Shown: positions 16,743 through 25,183, counted from the stretch's first letter. The stretch is 64,000 nucleotides of DNA from UBA5336 sp038526245 (GCA_038526245.1 JBCBGZ010000001.1:69562-133561), one strand, 5' to 3'. Translations and numbers: made by a program. Notes: generated by a model not told the origin, from the letters alone.

Positions 16743-17108
16743 TCACGCCGCCATTGCTTTGAGGCGTGCTCGAATAGGTAAGCCCATCGCGATGAGAATA
16801 TCCGCCACGGCATCGACGCTCCGGCAAACATGGTAGACCCCACCCGCCAGCGTGAAGGCCTCGGCCCATTCCTTCTGAGCGGTCGATTGCCGTCCTTTCT
16901 GAGTCTTGAGTTCGATCCCGATGGCTCGGCCCTGCCAGACCAACACGATGTCCGCCACGCCCGGCTTGACGCCCTCGGCGCGGAGCTTGCGGGCTACGTT
17001 CACATTCCGAGCGCCGCCGTTCGGCACGGCGAACCACACCGCCTGCGTCTCACGCAGGGCATAGTCGAGATACCGCGCAACAGCGCGTTGGAGGTCGTGC
17101 TCGCTCAT
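16743..17108 (-). CDS. VRR-NUC domain nuclease
   Basis: A 121-residue single-domain protein of the VRR-NUC branch of PD-(D/E)xK nucleases. It shows the order expected: AVPNGGARN, GVKPGVADIVLV (catalytic Asp), GIELKTQKGRQSTAQ (E-x-K with the conserved Gln), then AGGVYHVCRSVDAV. Stand-alone members in phages cut branched or damaged DNA and may act in packaging or recombination; the substrate here is unknown. The start at 17108 is preferred because the domain begins at MSEHDLQRAVARYL; the frame is open to 17156. It follows the capsid-associated gene by 7 bp. Confidence 0.85.
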   Translation of the reverse strand: MSEHDLQRAVARYLDYALRETQAVWFAVPNGGARNVNVARKLRAEGVKPGVADIVLVWQGRAIGIELKTQKGRQSTAQKEWAEAFTLAGGVYHVCRSVDAVADILIAMGLPIRARLKAMAA

Positions 17109-17115
17109 GGCTGGC

Positions 17116-17541
17116 CTACGCTGCGCTCGCCAGCATCGGATGGCCCAGGGCCACAACTGCGGAGATCGCCGTCCCCGCCGCGTGTGTGCCGCTGAAGTCA
17201 GCCTTCAGCTTCACGTAGCGCCGACCGCCGACATAGTTGACGATGTAGGAGCCAGCCGCCGCATGGGCAGATATAAACGTCAACACCTCGCCGTTTGTGC
17301 CGACGGCAGTCACCTTGTCCACGTCGCTTGCGTCTACCGCGCTGTAGGTCGCATTGTCGTCGGAGTGAAGGAGAAGAAACTCCAACTTGTTCGTCGCGGT
17401 GAAGGTGATGCCGCCGGCGCCCACGGAAATGAGGAAGCTGGCTGCGTAGTGGCCCTGCAGGTCGATTGCGGCCGATTCGGTGTCAGCATCCAGAACAGCG
17501 GGTGTGATGACATTCCGAGGGTGAAGCGTCTGGGAATACAT
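17116..17541 (-). CDS. Capsid-associated (head) protein
   Basis: A 141-residue, beta-rich protein located 9 bp after the major capsid gene. It shares the layout of small phage proteins often found next to HK97-type capsid genes: a start with HPRNVITPAVL, a middle with LDLQG-like and SDDNATY segments, GGRRYVKLKADF, and an end VALGHPM. A head decoration or stabilising role is inferred from position and general similarity. No catalytic motif is seen. Confidence 0.6.
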   Translation of the reverse strand: MYSQTLHPRNVITPAVLDADTESAAIDLQGHYAASFLISVGAGGITFTATNKLEFLLLHSDDNATYSAVDASDVDKVTAVGTNGEVLTFISAHAAAGSYIVNYVGGRRYVKLKADFSGTHAAGTAISAVVALGHPMLASAA

Positions 17542-17550
17542 GCGTGCCTC

Positions 17551-18795
17551 CTATTCGGCGATCTTGAGCAGCTTGATGGCCTGGGAATTGGTCACGTCCC
17601 CGCCGACACGCTGGCGCGCATAGAACTGGACGTGGGGCGGTTCGTGATCGAGGCGGCGCATGGAGCGACCGATCCGATCAACGATGGTGTAGCCCTTCAT
17701 AAAGTTACCGAATGCGATAGGCACCTGGTTCGCAGCGATGTCGGGCATGTGCTCGGCAATCGTCACTGGATAACCGAGAAGCCTCGAAGGCTCGCCCTCC
17801 TGGACACTTTCGCTCCAGAGGGGCTTGCCGTCAGCGTCTTTCAGTTTGCGCAGACGGCCGCTCGTGCGCTGGTTCATGACCCAGCGGGCGCCGGAGTGGT
17901 ATTCCGGCTTGAGAGCGGTCTGGATATCGACAAGCGGGTCGAGCATATCGCCGGGGTTAGTGTCGGGCAGGTCGGCTGCAACGCCAGACTTCACAAAGCC
18001 GAGCTTGCCCCATGCCCAGCTTGCATCGGCGACTTGGGGATACACGAGAAAGCCGCGTGGCTTCTTTACGCCGTCACCCGTGATGAAAGATTCGGCCTCC
18101 TGGCGCGCAAACTTGTCGGCGATCAGCTCGGCGAGATATCCCTCAATATCAATCGCGGAATCTTCCAAGATGGTTTGTGTGACGCGCAGGCGCGAGAACA
18201 TTTCCCCCGGCATGATTTCCATCATGTCGAGCTTCGGCGTCTTGCCGGTTGGGCGCGCATCTTCCTCGCCAACCCAACCTGCATCTGGCCCTGAAACGGA
18301 GGCGGGCAGCTCAACGGACTTGGAACTGATCGTCATTATGCGAGCAATCTGACGAATGGGTGAATTTTCGAACAGAAGGTGTTCGATGCTGTCGCTGAAT
18401 TCCTCGTGGACCCAATAGCCGCCATCCTCCTGGCGGAGAGTGGAGAAGTCTTTCGTCTCCATGGCCAGATCGCGGAAGGCTGACTCATCCCCTGTGCGCC
18501 AGTAATCGATGTTGGCAGACTTATAGCCGAGGTCGAATTCGTCGCCGCCGCCCCATTCATAATCGTCGTCAAGCGAGGCGCGACCGCTTTCGGGCGGGCG
18601 CTGCTGTTGCTTCGACTCCATGTCCGCTACTCGCGTTTCGAGTTGGTCAAGGTCGACGCCTTTGGTTTCCATGCCGAGCACGTCCAGGCGCTCTATGAGG
18701 GCTTCCATGCGGTCAAGATCCGTTCCGCCCTTGGTTTCGAGCGCTTCGGGGAAGTTCTTTGTTTCGAGCTTCTTCGCGGTGTTTTTGCGGGGCAT
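17551..18795 (-). CDS. HK97-type major capsid protein
   Basis: A 414-residue HK97-fold capsid subunit. The first about 115 residues are charged and helical (delta/scaffold region) with four ETK tripeptides (LETKNF, LETKGG, METKGV, METKDF). The shell domain follows: GGYWVHEEFSDSIEHLL, the N-arm and spine region SSKSVELPA, ARQEAESFITGDGVKKPRGFL, WVMNQRTSGRLRKLKDADGKPL and GYPVTIAEHMP, ending in VTNSQAIKLLKIAE. Prohead proteases normally cut after the delta region, but no protease gene is in the element. Start ATG 18795 has GAGGA upstream and overlaps the stop of the regulator gene (TGATG), implying translational coupling. Confidence 0.92.
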   Translation of the reverse strand: MPRKNTAKKLETKNFPEALETKGGTDLDRMEALIERLDVLGMETKGVDLDQLETRVADMESKQQQRPPESGRASLDDDYEWGGGDEFDLGYKSANIDYWRTGDESAFRDLAMETKDFSTLRQEDGGYWVHEEFSDSIEHLLFENSPIRQIARIMTISSKSVELPASVSGPDAGWVGEEDARPTGKTPKLDMMEIMPGEMFSRLRVTQTILEDSAIDIEGYLAELIADKFARQEAESFITGDGVKKPRGFLVYPQVADASWAWGKLGFVKSGVAADLPDTNPGDMLDPLVDIQTALKPEYHSGARWVMNQRTSGRLRKLKDADGKPLWSESVQEGEPSRLLGYPVTIAEHMPDIAANQVPIAFGNFMKGYTIVDRIGRSMRRLDHEPPHVQFYARQRVGGDVTNSQAIKLLKIAE

Positions 18796-19493
18796 CAATC
18801 GTCCTCGTTTGTCGGAGGGATTGTCGCCCTCGCTTTCTTGGTTTCAGAGAGTTGAGGGCTCACGCCCGGGAGAGACTGTTCGCCGAAAAGGCTCTGACAA
18901 ATTTTCCGAGTGGCGTAGCTTACGCAAATGACGGTTGAACCATTCGCAATCGCTTTCGCGATCTCGTAGACCGCGAGGACAGGCGGCTCACCGAAGCCTA
19001 CAGTGTCAATATTCTGGAGAGGCCTTCGCGTGCCCCCTTGGAAGCTGACCACCCAATAGGTGAGGGGCCCGTCCACGAAGTCACGACTTAGCCAAGGCGT
19101 GTCGCGCTCGCCCTTCCAATGGGCTGTCTCGTGGTCGGAAAGCTCATGGACGGTTCGCTGGCCTACCTTCATATCGCCGGGCAGAATGAACCCCCTTTGT
19201 GGGTTGAAATCCGTGCCAGCGAAATCGGCAGGCTCAAACCGCAGCGGGTCTTTCCGACCAAGATCGGTGAGTTTGCGGGACACCACGTCGCCACAATAGT
19301 CCAATGGTAGGCCATGGTGCGATAGCCACCTCACGAGCCCGATCTCAAAGATGTTCGCAAGCGAGTAGCGCTGAGCTTTTCCGTGGCCTGGCTCAACTGG
19401 GGGCAGTTTCAATATGCCCCGCTTTGACCACGCAGCCACCGTGTCGGGTGATACCCCAGTGGCCCCGTAAATCTCATGCATCTGATATCGCAT
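18795..19493 (-). CDS. MerR-like helix-turn-helix protein heading the capsid operon
   Basis: Residues 1-65 look like a MerR-type winged helix: MHEIYGATGVSPDTVAAWSKRGILKLP, then KAQRYSLANIFEIGLVRWLSHHG. The remaining about 165 residues match no family I know; they are mixed alpha/beta with a hydrophobic segment PPVLAVYEIAKAIANGSTVICV. The 232-residue protein is the first gene of the leftward unit and its stop shares a base with the capsid start codon. A role as a late-gene regulator is inferred. Its promoter faces the AlpA-like gene across a 119-bp region with repeated motifs. Confidence 0.7.
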   Translation of the reverse strand: MRYQMHEIYGATGVSPDTVAAWSKRGILKLPPVEPGHGKAQRYSLANIFEIGLVRWLSHHGLPLDYCGDVVSRKLTDLGRKDPLRFEPADFAGTDFNPQRGFILPGDMKVGQRTVHELSDHETAHWKGERDTPWLSRDFVDGPLTYWVVSFQGGTRRPLQNIDTVGFGEPPVLAVYEIAKAIANGSTVICVSYATRKICQSLFGEQSLPGVSPQLSETKKARATIPPTNEDD

Positions 19494-19612
19494 GATGCCT
19501 CCATTCGTTTGAAGTGCTATTAGCGGACATAGAACGATAAATCAATCGGCTAATGGTTGACGGATAAGCGGACACGTGTCAGTTAACCCCCGCAGGCCAA
19601 CTGGAGGCAACC
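19494..19612. promoter_or_regulatory. Divergent control region with repeated operators
   Basis: This 119-bp gap between the two opposing arms of the element holds a direct repeat, ATTAGCGGACAT (19519-19530) and ATAAGCGGACAC (19564-19575), 45 bp apart, and a perfect palindrome GACACGTGTC (19571-19580). A good GGAGG site for the AlpA-like gene is at 19603-19607. It probably holds both early and late promoters and the binding sites of the MerR-like and/or AlpA-like proteins. Confidence 0.55.
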
Positions 19613-19798
19613 GTGTCCATCAAGATCCTGACCTACAAGCAGCTGAAGGAGCGCATTCCCTACAGCCGCGAATGGCTTCGCCAGCTCGAATCACGTGGCG
19701 AGTTTCCCCGGCGCGTCCCGCTAGGACCGAACTCAGTGGGGTGGCTAGAGAGTGAGATAAATGACTGGTTGCAGGCCAAGGCGGAGGGGCGCTCATGA
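19613..19798 (+). CDS. AlpA-like transcriptional regulator
   Basis: A 61-residue single helix-turn-helix protein: LTYKQLKERIPYSREWLRQLESRGEFPRRVPLGPNSVGW followed by LESEINDWLQAKAEGR. This is the AlpA/excisionase-like layout common in P4-type islands and satellites, where it activates integrase or satellite genes. It starts with GTG, with GGAGG five bases upstream. Its stop overlaps the next ATG (ATGA). Confidence 0.85.
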   Translation: MSIKILTYKQLKERIPYSREWLRQLESRGEFPRRVPLGPNSVGWLESEINDWLQAKAEGRS

Positions 19799-20034
19799 AG
19801 TACCCACCTGAACACTTCGAGCTGCAAGAAACACTGTGCCCGGTGATCACTTATCTGGGGCTGTGTCGGTACGATGAGCGTTATCCGCCGTCTGTTGTGC
19901 GCAAGCTCGGATATATCCAGGGGCTTCTGTTTTCGGTGGTGGATGACGACTTGCTCGGTCTTATCGATGCCACGCCGGAACAACGTGTGCGGCATGCTGA
20001 GGGCGTCGTCGCCCAGCGTGAGAGGCAGGCCTGA
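19795..20034 (+). CDS. Small element protein, unknown
   Basis: A 79-residue protein overlapping the AlpA-like gene by 4 bp and ending 2 bp before the RepA-like ATPase gene, so it belongs to the same operon. It is predicted alpha-helical with a Tyr- and Cys-containing N-terminal half and an Arg/Gln-rich end. No family is recognised. Confidence 0.65.
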   Translation: MKYPPEHFELQETLCPVITYLGLCRYDERYPPSVVRKLGYIQGLLFSVVDDDLLGLIDATPEQRVRHAEGVVAQRERQA

Positions 20035-20036
20035 CC

Positions 20037-21305
20037 ATGCCGCTTGATGATGCGGGGCGCTCGCATTTGCTCAAGATCCGCGGTCCAGGTGAGACGCCGG
20101 CCGAAAAGGGCATGTTTGCAGAGTGGGAATGGATCGAAGGCAAAAACATCCCTCCACGAGAATGGCTATTTGGTCGGTATCTCCAGCGCGGGATTCTATC
20201 GGTCACGGTCGCACCTGGTGGTCTAGGCAAGACTACACTAGGGGTTGCGGAAACCATCTCTCTGGGGAGCGGCAAGAGGCTCTTTGGCGAATGGCAGGCC
20301 GACCCCTACGCTCCGGAACACAAAGGCATGAATGTCGCTTTGTGGAACCTCGAAGACCCATTTGATGAGCTCGACAGAAAAATCGTCGCCGCCTGCAAAC
20401 ACCATGGTGTCACCATCGATGATCTTGCCCAGGGCACTGACAGCCTCCCGCTCTTTGTGAACAGCGGTCTGGATATGCCGTTGCTTTCTGCTGCCCAAGA
20501 CCTCAAGGGCTTCATCAACGAAAACGTGTTTCGGCAGATGGAAGACGCGATCAGATCATTGAGCATCGATGTAGTGATTATCGACCCGTTCGTGTCGAGC
20601 CACGACCTTTCAGAAAACGATAACGTGCAGATCGACCGGCTCGCGAAACGATGGGCCAAGCTCGCCTACACATGCAATTGCGCCGTGTCGTTAGTCCACC
20701 ACACCCGCAAGGGCCAAGATGGCCAAATGACCGAAGAGTCATCCCGTGGCGCCAAGGCGCTCACCGATGCCGCCCGCGTCGTTCGCGTGCTCCAGCCAAT
20801 GAGTGAGCACGAAGGTCAGGAAGCGGGATTGGATGAAGGGCAACATCGTCGCTTCTTTCGGATCCTAGGGGCCAAACAGAACCTTTCGGCACCCGGAAAG
20901 GATCAAGTCTGGCGGCAGATCGTCAGCGTTCCACTTGGCAATGGAGACGAGGTCGGCGTGGCCGAGGCGTGGGCTTGGCCAGACACTCTTCAAGGCGTCG
21001 AGGCTGATGATCTGCGAGCGATCCAATTGGCAGCTAAAGGGCGATGCTTCGGCGAGAGCTCCCAAGCCGCTGATTGGCTGGGATGCTTGGTCGCTGACAC
21101 CCTCTCACTGGACCGTAAAACACACCGAAGGCGTATCGCCAAAATGATTGACTACTGGTGCACAGTCGGGGCTTTCGAGCGCTTCTCGGAATATGACAAA
21201 AGGGCAGGGCGCGACCGTCCTATGCTCAGGGTGGGAATGATCAATCCTCCTTCCACCACACCGAAAAATTGGGGTGTGGAGACGTGTGGAGGTGAGGATG
21301 TCTAG
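20037..21305 (+). CDS. RepA-like replicative ATPase (RecA fold)
   Basis: A 422-residue protein with a RecA-type ATPase core of the RepA/AAA_25 group. Walker A is APGGLGKTT (residues 59-67), then LWNLEDPFDELDRK, Walker B VVIIDPF and the sensor segment SLVHHTRKG. Related proteins are hexameric helicases of plasmids and phages. The C-terminal about 120 residues contain a helical segment RKTHRRRIAKMIDYWC that may bind DNA. A primase domain is not seen. It likely starts replication of the excised element, and a cluster of GGTGTGG repeats overlaps and follows its 3' end. Confidence 0.85.
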   Translation: MPLDDAGRSHLLKIRGPGETPAEKGMFAEWEWIEGKNIPPREWLFGRYLQRGILSVTVAPGGLGKTTLGVAETISLGSGKRLFGEWQADPYAPEHKGMNVALWNLEDPFDELDRKIVAACKHHGVTIDDLAQGTDSLPLFVNSGLDMPLLSAAQDLKGFINENVFRQMEDAIRSLSIDVVIIDPFVSSHDLSENDNVQIDRLAKRWAKLAYTCNCAVSLVHHTRKGQDGQMTEESSRGAKALTDAARVVRVLQPMSEHEGQEAGLDEGQHRRFFRILGAKQNLSAPGKDQVWRQIVSVPLGNGDEVGVAEAWAWPDTLQGVEADDLRAIQLAAKGRCFGESSQAADWLGCLVADTLSLDRKTHRRRIAKMIDYWCTVGAFERFSEYDKRAGRDRPMLRVGMINPPSTTPKNWGVETCGGEDV

Positions 21306-21401
21306 GCGCCCACCTGTCCACCACCACACCACCCCCTCTTTAGAGGGGTGTGTGATGTGGGGTGGGGATGACATCCGGTTGCTGGTTCGAATGTGGTGTG
21401 G
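21256..21401. repeat. GGTGTGG repeat cluster, possible origin or packaging site
   Basis: The heptamer GGTGTGG or its complement CCACACC occurs exactly at 21256, 21273, 21324 and 21395, with close variants at 21283 and 21347. The first two copies form a hairpin (CCACACC, 10 bases, GGTGTGG). A second hairpin has CCCCTC TTTA GAGGGG at its tip (about 21333-21348) with CAC/GTG repeats at the base. The cluster spans the end of the RepA-like gene and the gap before the terminase genes, where an origin or a cos/pac site would be expected. Confidence 0.5.
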
Positions 21402-21482
21402 AAGCGAGAGGCGTTTTGAGAGCCCTTCGCATTTCGTGAAATGCACCTCTTGTTTCCACACGAAAAAATAGGAGCAGGTGAT

Positions 21483-21935
21483 ATGGCAACACCAGATCAG
21501 CCAGATAAACAGCAATCGAAACAAGAGCTTGTCGATAGCATCATCTCCGGCGGGGGCGGAGAGGGTGCAGGTCGCTTGAAGTACAGAAGGCGCAAGCCAG
21601 GCGCGTTCTCTGACCCGATGCGCTTCTCCCAGCTCGATCGGCGCACGCGGGAATTCAAGGCTATGGAGCAAGTCGCTGGAATGCTGGTCGATCACTTCCA
21701 TGGAGAGCCCAGCTTTCCCCAGCAGCTGCTGATTCAGTCCACGTGCCGCATATGGCTCCAGCTGGAGCTGCTACATGGGCGTTTGATGGAGACGCCCGGT
21801 GATCGCAACATCGAACATTTGAACAGCCTCACTCGTACGCTACGGGCCAATCTCGAAAGCCTTGGGCTCCAACCCCCGGCAACGCCCACAGCATCGCTTG
21901 CCGACTACCTCGCGACTGTGGAGGCGCAGGCATGA
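21483..21935 (+). CDS. Putative small terminase subunit
   Basis: A 150-residue basic, helical protein. The AGGAG upstream supports the ATG at 21483; the frame is open from 21441. A glycine-rich patch near residue 25 and a basic segment (LKYRRRKPGAF) precede helices with RTREFKAMEQVAGMLVDHF and IEHLNSLTRTLRANLESLG. No terminase small subunit family is clearly matched. The call rests on size, on position and on the 4-bp overlap with the large terminase gene. It might determine which DNA is packaged. Confidence 0.55.
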   Translation: MATPDQPDKQQSKQELVDSIISGGGGEGAGRLKYRRRKPGAFSDPMRFSQLDRRTREFKAMEQVAGMLVDHFHGEPSFPQQLLIQSTCRIWLQLELLHGRLMETPGDRNIEHLNSLTRTLRANLESLGLQPPATPTASLADYLATVEAQA

Positions 21936-23326
21936 ACATCATCCAGGCCATGGAGGATCCAAACCTCTTTGGCTCGTTCTTTCGCGGTCCGAGCTGGCGC
22001 CCGTGGCGTGCTGTTCTCAAGGCGCTGTTCGCTCTTGAGCCAGAGCCCGATGATCTCGCCGCGTTTGAGCGCGTGGCCGGTGGCCGGGGCTGGCCGGTCC
22101 AGGTGCCGCGTGAAGCGTACTTCGTGTGCGGCCGGCGCGGGGGTAAGTCCTACATCGTCGCGCTCATTGCCACCTACCTCGCATGCTTCCACAGCTACCG
22201 CGAATATCTCAAGCCTGGTGAGCGCGGAACGGTGATGATCCTCGCTGCTGACCGTGCCCAGGCGCGCACTCTGATGGGCTACATTCGAGGGTTCTTTGCC
22301 GAGTTGCCATTGCTGGCCCAGATGGTGAAAAGCGAGCGGGCTGAAGCCGTGGATCTGATCAACGGCGTGTCGATCGAGATCACCACGGCGAGCTTCCGGG
22401 GCGTGCGTGGCTACACGGTCGTAGCGGCGATTGCCGATGAGGTCGCCTTCTGGCGCGGAGAGAACAGCCTCAACCCGGATCATGAAATCTTCAAGGCTCT
22501 GCGTCCGGCCATGCTCACCATTCCCAACGCCATGTTGCTGGCCCTTTCCTCGCCGTATCGGCGCGGCGGCGTGCTTTGGGAGGCCTACAGGGACTACTAT
22601 GGTCAGGCGGACCCGAACCGACTGGTGATCCAGGCGCCAAGCCAGGTCATGAATCCTACGCTGCCAGCAGATTACATTGCCGATGAATATGCCAAAGACC
22701 CCATCAGCGCGGCGGCTGAATACGGTGCCGAGTTCCGAAGCGATGTGAGTGCCTTCCTTGATCCTGACTGGATCGATGCGGCGGCGATCGGCGAGAACCG
22801 GGACATGGCACCGCGTGACGGCATTGAGTATGCCGCCTTCATCGATGCCAGTGGCGGCAAGGGCGACAGCTACACGCTGGGAATTGCGCACATGGAAGAT
22901 GGTGAGCGAGTGTTGGACGTGATCCGGGGCAGGGCGCCGCCTTTCCAGCCCAAGGAGGTGACGCGCCAGTTTGCCGAGATCGCCAAACGCTACGGCGTTT
23001 CTTACGTCAGTGGCGACAAGTACGGGGCCGAATGGGTCGCTCAGGAATGGCGAGATAACGGGTTGGGCTATGAGCCCTCAGAGATCCCGCGCAGCCAGAT
23101 TTACTTGGAGACGGAGGGGGCTTTCGCGGCGGGCGAGGTTGTGCTGCCGAACCATCCGCGGCTCGTTGGCGAGCTGCGAGCCCTTGAGCGAAAGCCCAGG
23201 TCCGGCGGGCGTGATGTGGTAGACCACCCGCCGAACGGCCATGATGACTATGCCAACGCGGCTTGCGGCGCGCTCTGGATGGTTCGGAAGGAATTTCAGC
23301 TTACTCCTTCGATTCGGGAGCTATAG
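21932..23326 (+). CDS. Large terminase subunit
   Basis: DNA packaging motor with ATPase and nuclease domains in 464 residues. The ATPase has a variant Walker A CGRRGGKS (66-73), a Walker B VVAAIADE (Asp169, Glu170) and the coupling motif LALSSPYRRGG. The RNase H-like nuclease has FIDASGGKGDS (Asp305), VSGDKYGAEW and HDDYANAACGAL near the C-terminus. All catalytic acids are present, so it looks functional. It overlaps the putative small subunit by ATGA. No portal gene follows, unlike in phages; the next genes are on the other strand. Confidence 0.93.
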   Translation: MNIIQAMEDPNLFGSFFRGPSWRPWRAVLKALFALEPEPDDLAAFERVAGGRGWPVQVPREAYFVCGRRGGKSYIVALIATYLACFHSYREYLKPGERGTVMILAADRAQARTLMGYIRGFFAELPLLAQMVKSERAEAVDLINGVSIEITTASFRGVRGYTVVAAIADEVAFWRGENSLNPDHEIFKALRPAMLTIPNAMLLALSSPYRRGGVLWEAYRDYYGQADPNRLVIQAPSQVMNPTLPADYIADEYAKDPISAAAEYGAEFRSDVSAFLDPDWIDAAAIGENRDMAPRDGIEYAAFIDASGGKGDSYTLGIAHMEDGERVLDVIRGRAPPFQPKEVTRQFAEIAKRYGVSYVSGDKYGAEWVAQEWRDNGLGYEPSEIPRSQIYLETEGAFAAGEVVLPNHPRLVGELRALERKPRSGGRDVVDHPPNGHDDYANAACGALWMVRKEFQLTPSIREL

Positions 23327-23651
23327 CCCTAGGCTTGCTTAGTCGGAATAGAATATCCGGCAGTATGTAGAGAAGTCCAGCGATTGGTATCGTGATAATC
23401 CACTGAAGGAGGCTAACTAAAATTCTTATCTCGTTTGTTTTTTGGTCTGTGCCTGTATTGGGGGGTGAAATTTCTATAAAATAAATTATCGCGATGGCTG
23501 CGGATATAGACCATAGTATAAATCTTAAACTATAACGACCAATACCGCCGCTCTCTCGCATCGCACCGAGAGAAATGGCCCATATTGTCGCGCTAAAGGC
23601 ATAAATGGCCGAAAGTGTAGGCCACCAATATGTGTAGCTAAAATCGTCCAC
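23301..23651 (-). CDS. Small membrane protein of the element
   Basis: A 116-residue protein with three hydrophobic segments (about residues 12-30, 42-62 and 78-103) and Arg/Lys-rich ends. It starts with GTG at 23651, overlapping the stop TAG of the upstream gene (TAGTG). Its 3' end overlaps the terminase gene by 26 bp. The region is much more AT-rich than the terminase, which marks it as separate cargo. No family is recognised. Confidence 0.55.
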   Translation of the reverse strand: MDDFSYTYWWPTLSAIYAFSATIWAISLGAMRESGGIGRYSLRFILWSISAAIAIIYFIEISPPNTGTDQKTNEIRILVSLLQWIITIPIAGLLYILPDILFRLSKPRAIAPESKE

Positions 23652-23845
23652 TATTTATTCAAACAAGAAATCTGGGCGACATTATGTTCTCCTTCTATGA
23701 TGCTAGCTCTTAAGTTCTCGAGTGTGCCGAAAGCGGCATATCGGGAAAGAGCCAGGGTTTCATCTTGGGAAAGCTTCAGCAGATAAAACCCGTCGATGAA
23801 GGTGATTTCGATGGGCTTGCGAACCAGTTTAGGAAGTGCGTTCAT
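23651..23845 (-). CDS. Small unknown protein, paired with membrane protein
   Basis: A 64-residue protein (MNALPKLVRKPIEITFIDG at the start) lying 4 bp after the integrase stop and coupled to the membrane protein gene by a shared base. It has a short beta-rich N-terminal half and a helical second half. The ribosome site is weak. Its position between integrase and the membrane gene suggests one cotranscribed unit of three genes. Confidence 0.5.
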   Translation of the reverse strand: MNALPKLVRKPIEITFIDGFYLLKLSQDETLALSRYAAFGTLENLRASIIEGEHNVAQISCLNK

Positions 23846-23849
23846 TATC

Positions 23850-25031
23850 TCAGCCTTTCAGTTGAATGACATTAGAGGGTGAGGCTTGACCGGTGACGGC
23901 TGCCTCGATTTCCGCTGCCCATGCTTCGAGGGCGCGGCGTTTCTCAGTGTCGTAGGAGTGCAGCTCGTAAATCTGTGTCACGCCGGATTCCCTGTGTCCG
24001 AGAATCTTCGAGATAGTCAGGCGCGGGAAGCCCAGGCGGGCGATGTGTGTGCCGGCCGTGCGGCGAAGATCATGCAATCGCCAGTCAAAAATCTCACAAG
24101 CCCTATCCAGCTGCGCCTTCAACTTCGAAAATCCGGAAACCTCCCGGCGTCCGTCGTGGGTGAAGACAAGATCGCTGTCGTTGATCACGGGAAGGTTGGC
24201 CAGAATGTCCAAAGCCATCGGGGGTAGGGGTACTGTGTGGGCGCGGCTGCCCTTCATGTTGTCAGCTGGGATCGTCCACACCCCGTCCGTGATCTGCGAA
24301 CGGCGCATAGATGCGACGGAGCCGCGCCGTTGGCCGGTGACAGCGAGAATTCGCACGAAGGCAGATGCAACCGGCGAAAGCGTCTCGCAGGCCTCCCATA
24401 GCTGCGCCAATTCGGCCATGGAGAGAAACCGATCGCGCTGGTTTTCTTTGGCCGGGGCTTCGATGCCAGCGCAGGGCGAGACTTCCAGCAGGCCGCGCTT
24501 GACGCTCCAGTTGAAGAATTTCCGCACGGACGCCAACATTCTGTTGGCTGTGGTCGCCTTGCCTTCATCGGCGATGTCATCCAGCAAGGCCTGAATTTCT
24601 CCGCGCCTGATCGTGTCGAGAGTGCGCGCCTTGAACCGATCGAGGAAGCGTCCCCACAGCAGGCCTTTCACGCTGCGGACGCTGGACGGTTTCAGCTTTG
24701 ACAGGTGCCTGGCCTCGAATTCCTCAAGGGCAGTTTCTAGCCGTGTTGTGGACGCGGCCTTTGCGGCGCGCGGATCGTGGCCAGCGTCCGCCGCCTGTAG
24801 GGCCTGGCGAGCGGCTTCGCGTGCCTCGGCGAGTGAGAGCCTAGGATATGTGCCCAGAGTGACGCGAGTACGGCGCCCGTGAAGCCGGGTCATCACAAAG
24901 AAGGACTTGCGCCCTTTCGCCGTGATCCTCACCCCGAAGCCGGGCAGGGCGGCGTCCCATATTTCGATGCGCTCGGTGTCGAGCTTGTGATCTTTGGCAA
25001 GCAGCTTGTCGGTAATCCGTTTGGTAGACAT
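23850..25031 (-). CDS. Tyrosine integrase, P4 type
   Basis: Site-specific recombinase of 393 residues with an N-terminal DUF4102 arm-binding domain (TDKLLAKDHKLDTERIEIWD through TLGTYPRLSLAEAREAAR), a core-binding domain and a catalytic domain. Catalytic residues are seen in TGQRRGSVASMR (Arg), LHDLRRTAGTH (His and Arg), ILGHRESGVTQIYELHSYD (His and nucleophile Tyr). The frame is open to 25151, but homology starts at the ATG at 25031. It lies about 150 bp inside attR, reads away from it, and is intact, so the element may still move. Confidence 0.95.
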   Translation of the reverse strand: MSTKRITDKLLAKDHKLDTERIEIWDAALPGFGVRITAKGRKSFFVMTRLHGRRTRVTLGTYPRLSLAEAREAARQALQAADAGHDPRAAKAASTTRLETALEEFEARHLSKLKPSSVRSVKGLLWGRFLDRFKARTLDTIRRGEIQALLDDIADEGKATTANRMLASVRKFFNWSVKRGLLEVSPCAGIEAPAKENQRDRFLSMAELAQLWEACETLSPVASAFVRILAVTGQRRGSVASMRRSQITDGVWTIPADNMKGSRAHTVPLPPMALDILANLPVINDSDLVFTHDGRREVSGFSKLKAQLDRACEIFDWRLHDLRRTAGTHIARLGFPRLTISKILGHRESGVTQIYELHSYDTEKRRALEAWAAEIEAAVTGQASPSNVIQLKG

Positions 25032-25183
25032 GGTTTCCGCTTTCGGGTTCCCACCGGGTGCCAAAGTGCTATGGCTTCCAGTGTGCCCTAGTTGCACCCT
25101 ATAGGCGAGCGAGGGTGAAATAATTGAATGAAACCAGAGCGATACTTGCAACGTGTCGCCATGTGTTGGCCTAGTGCCTTGAA

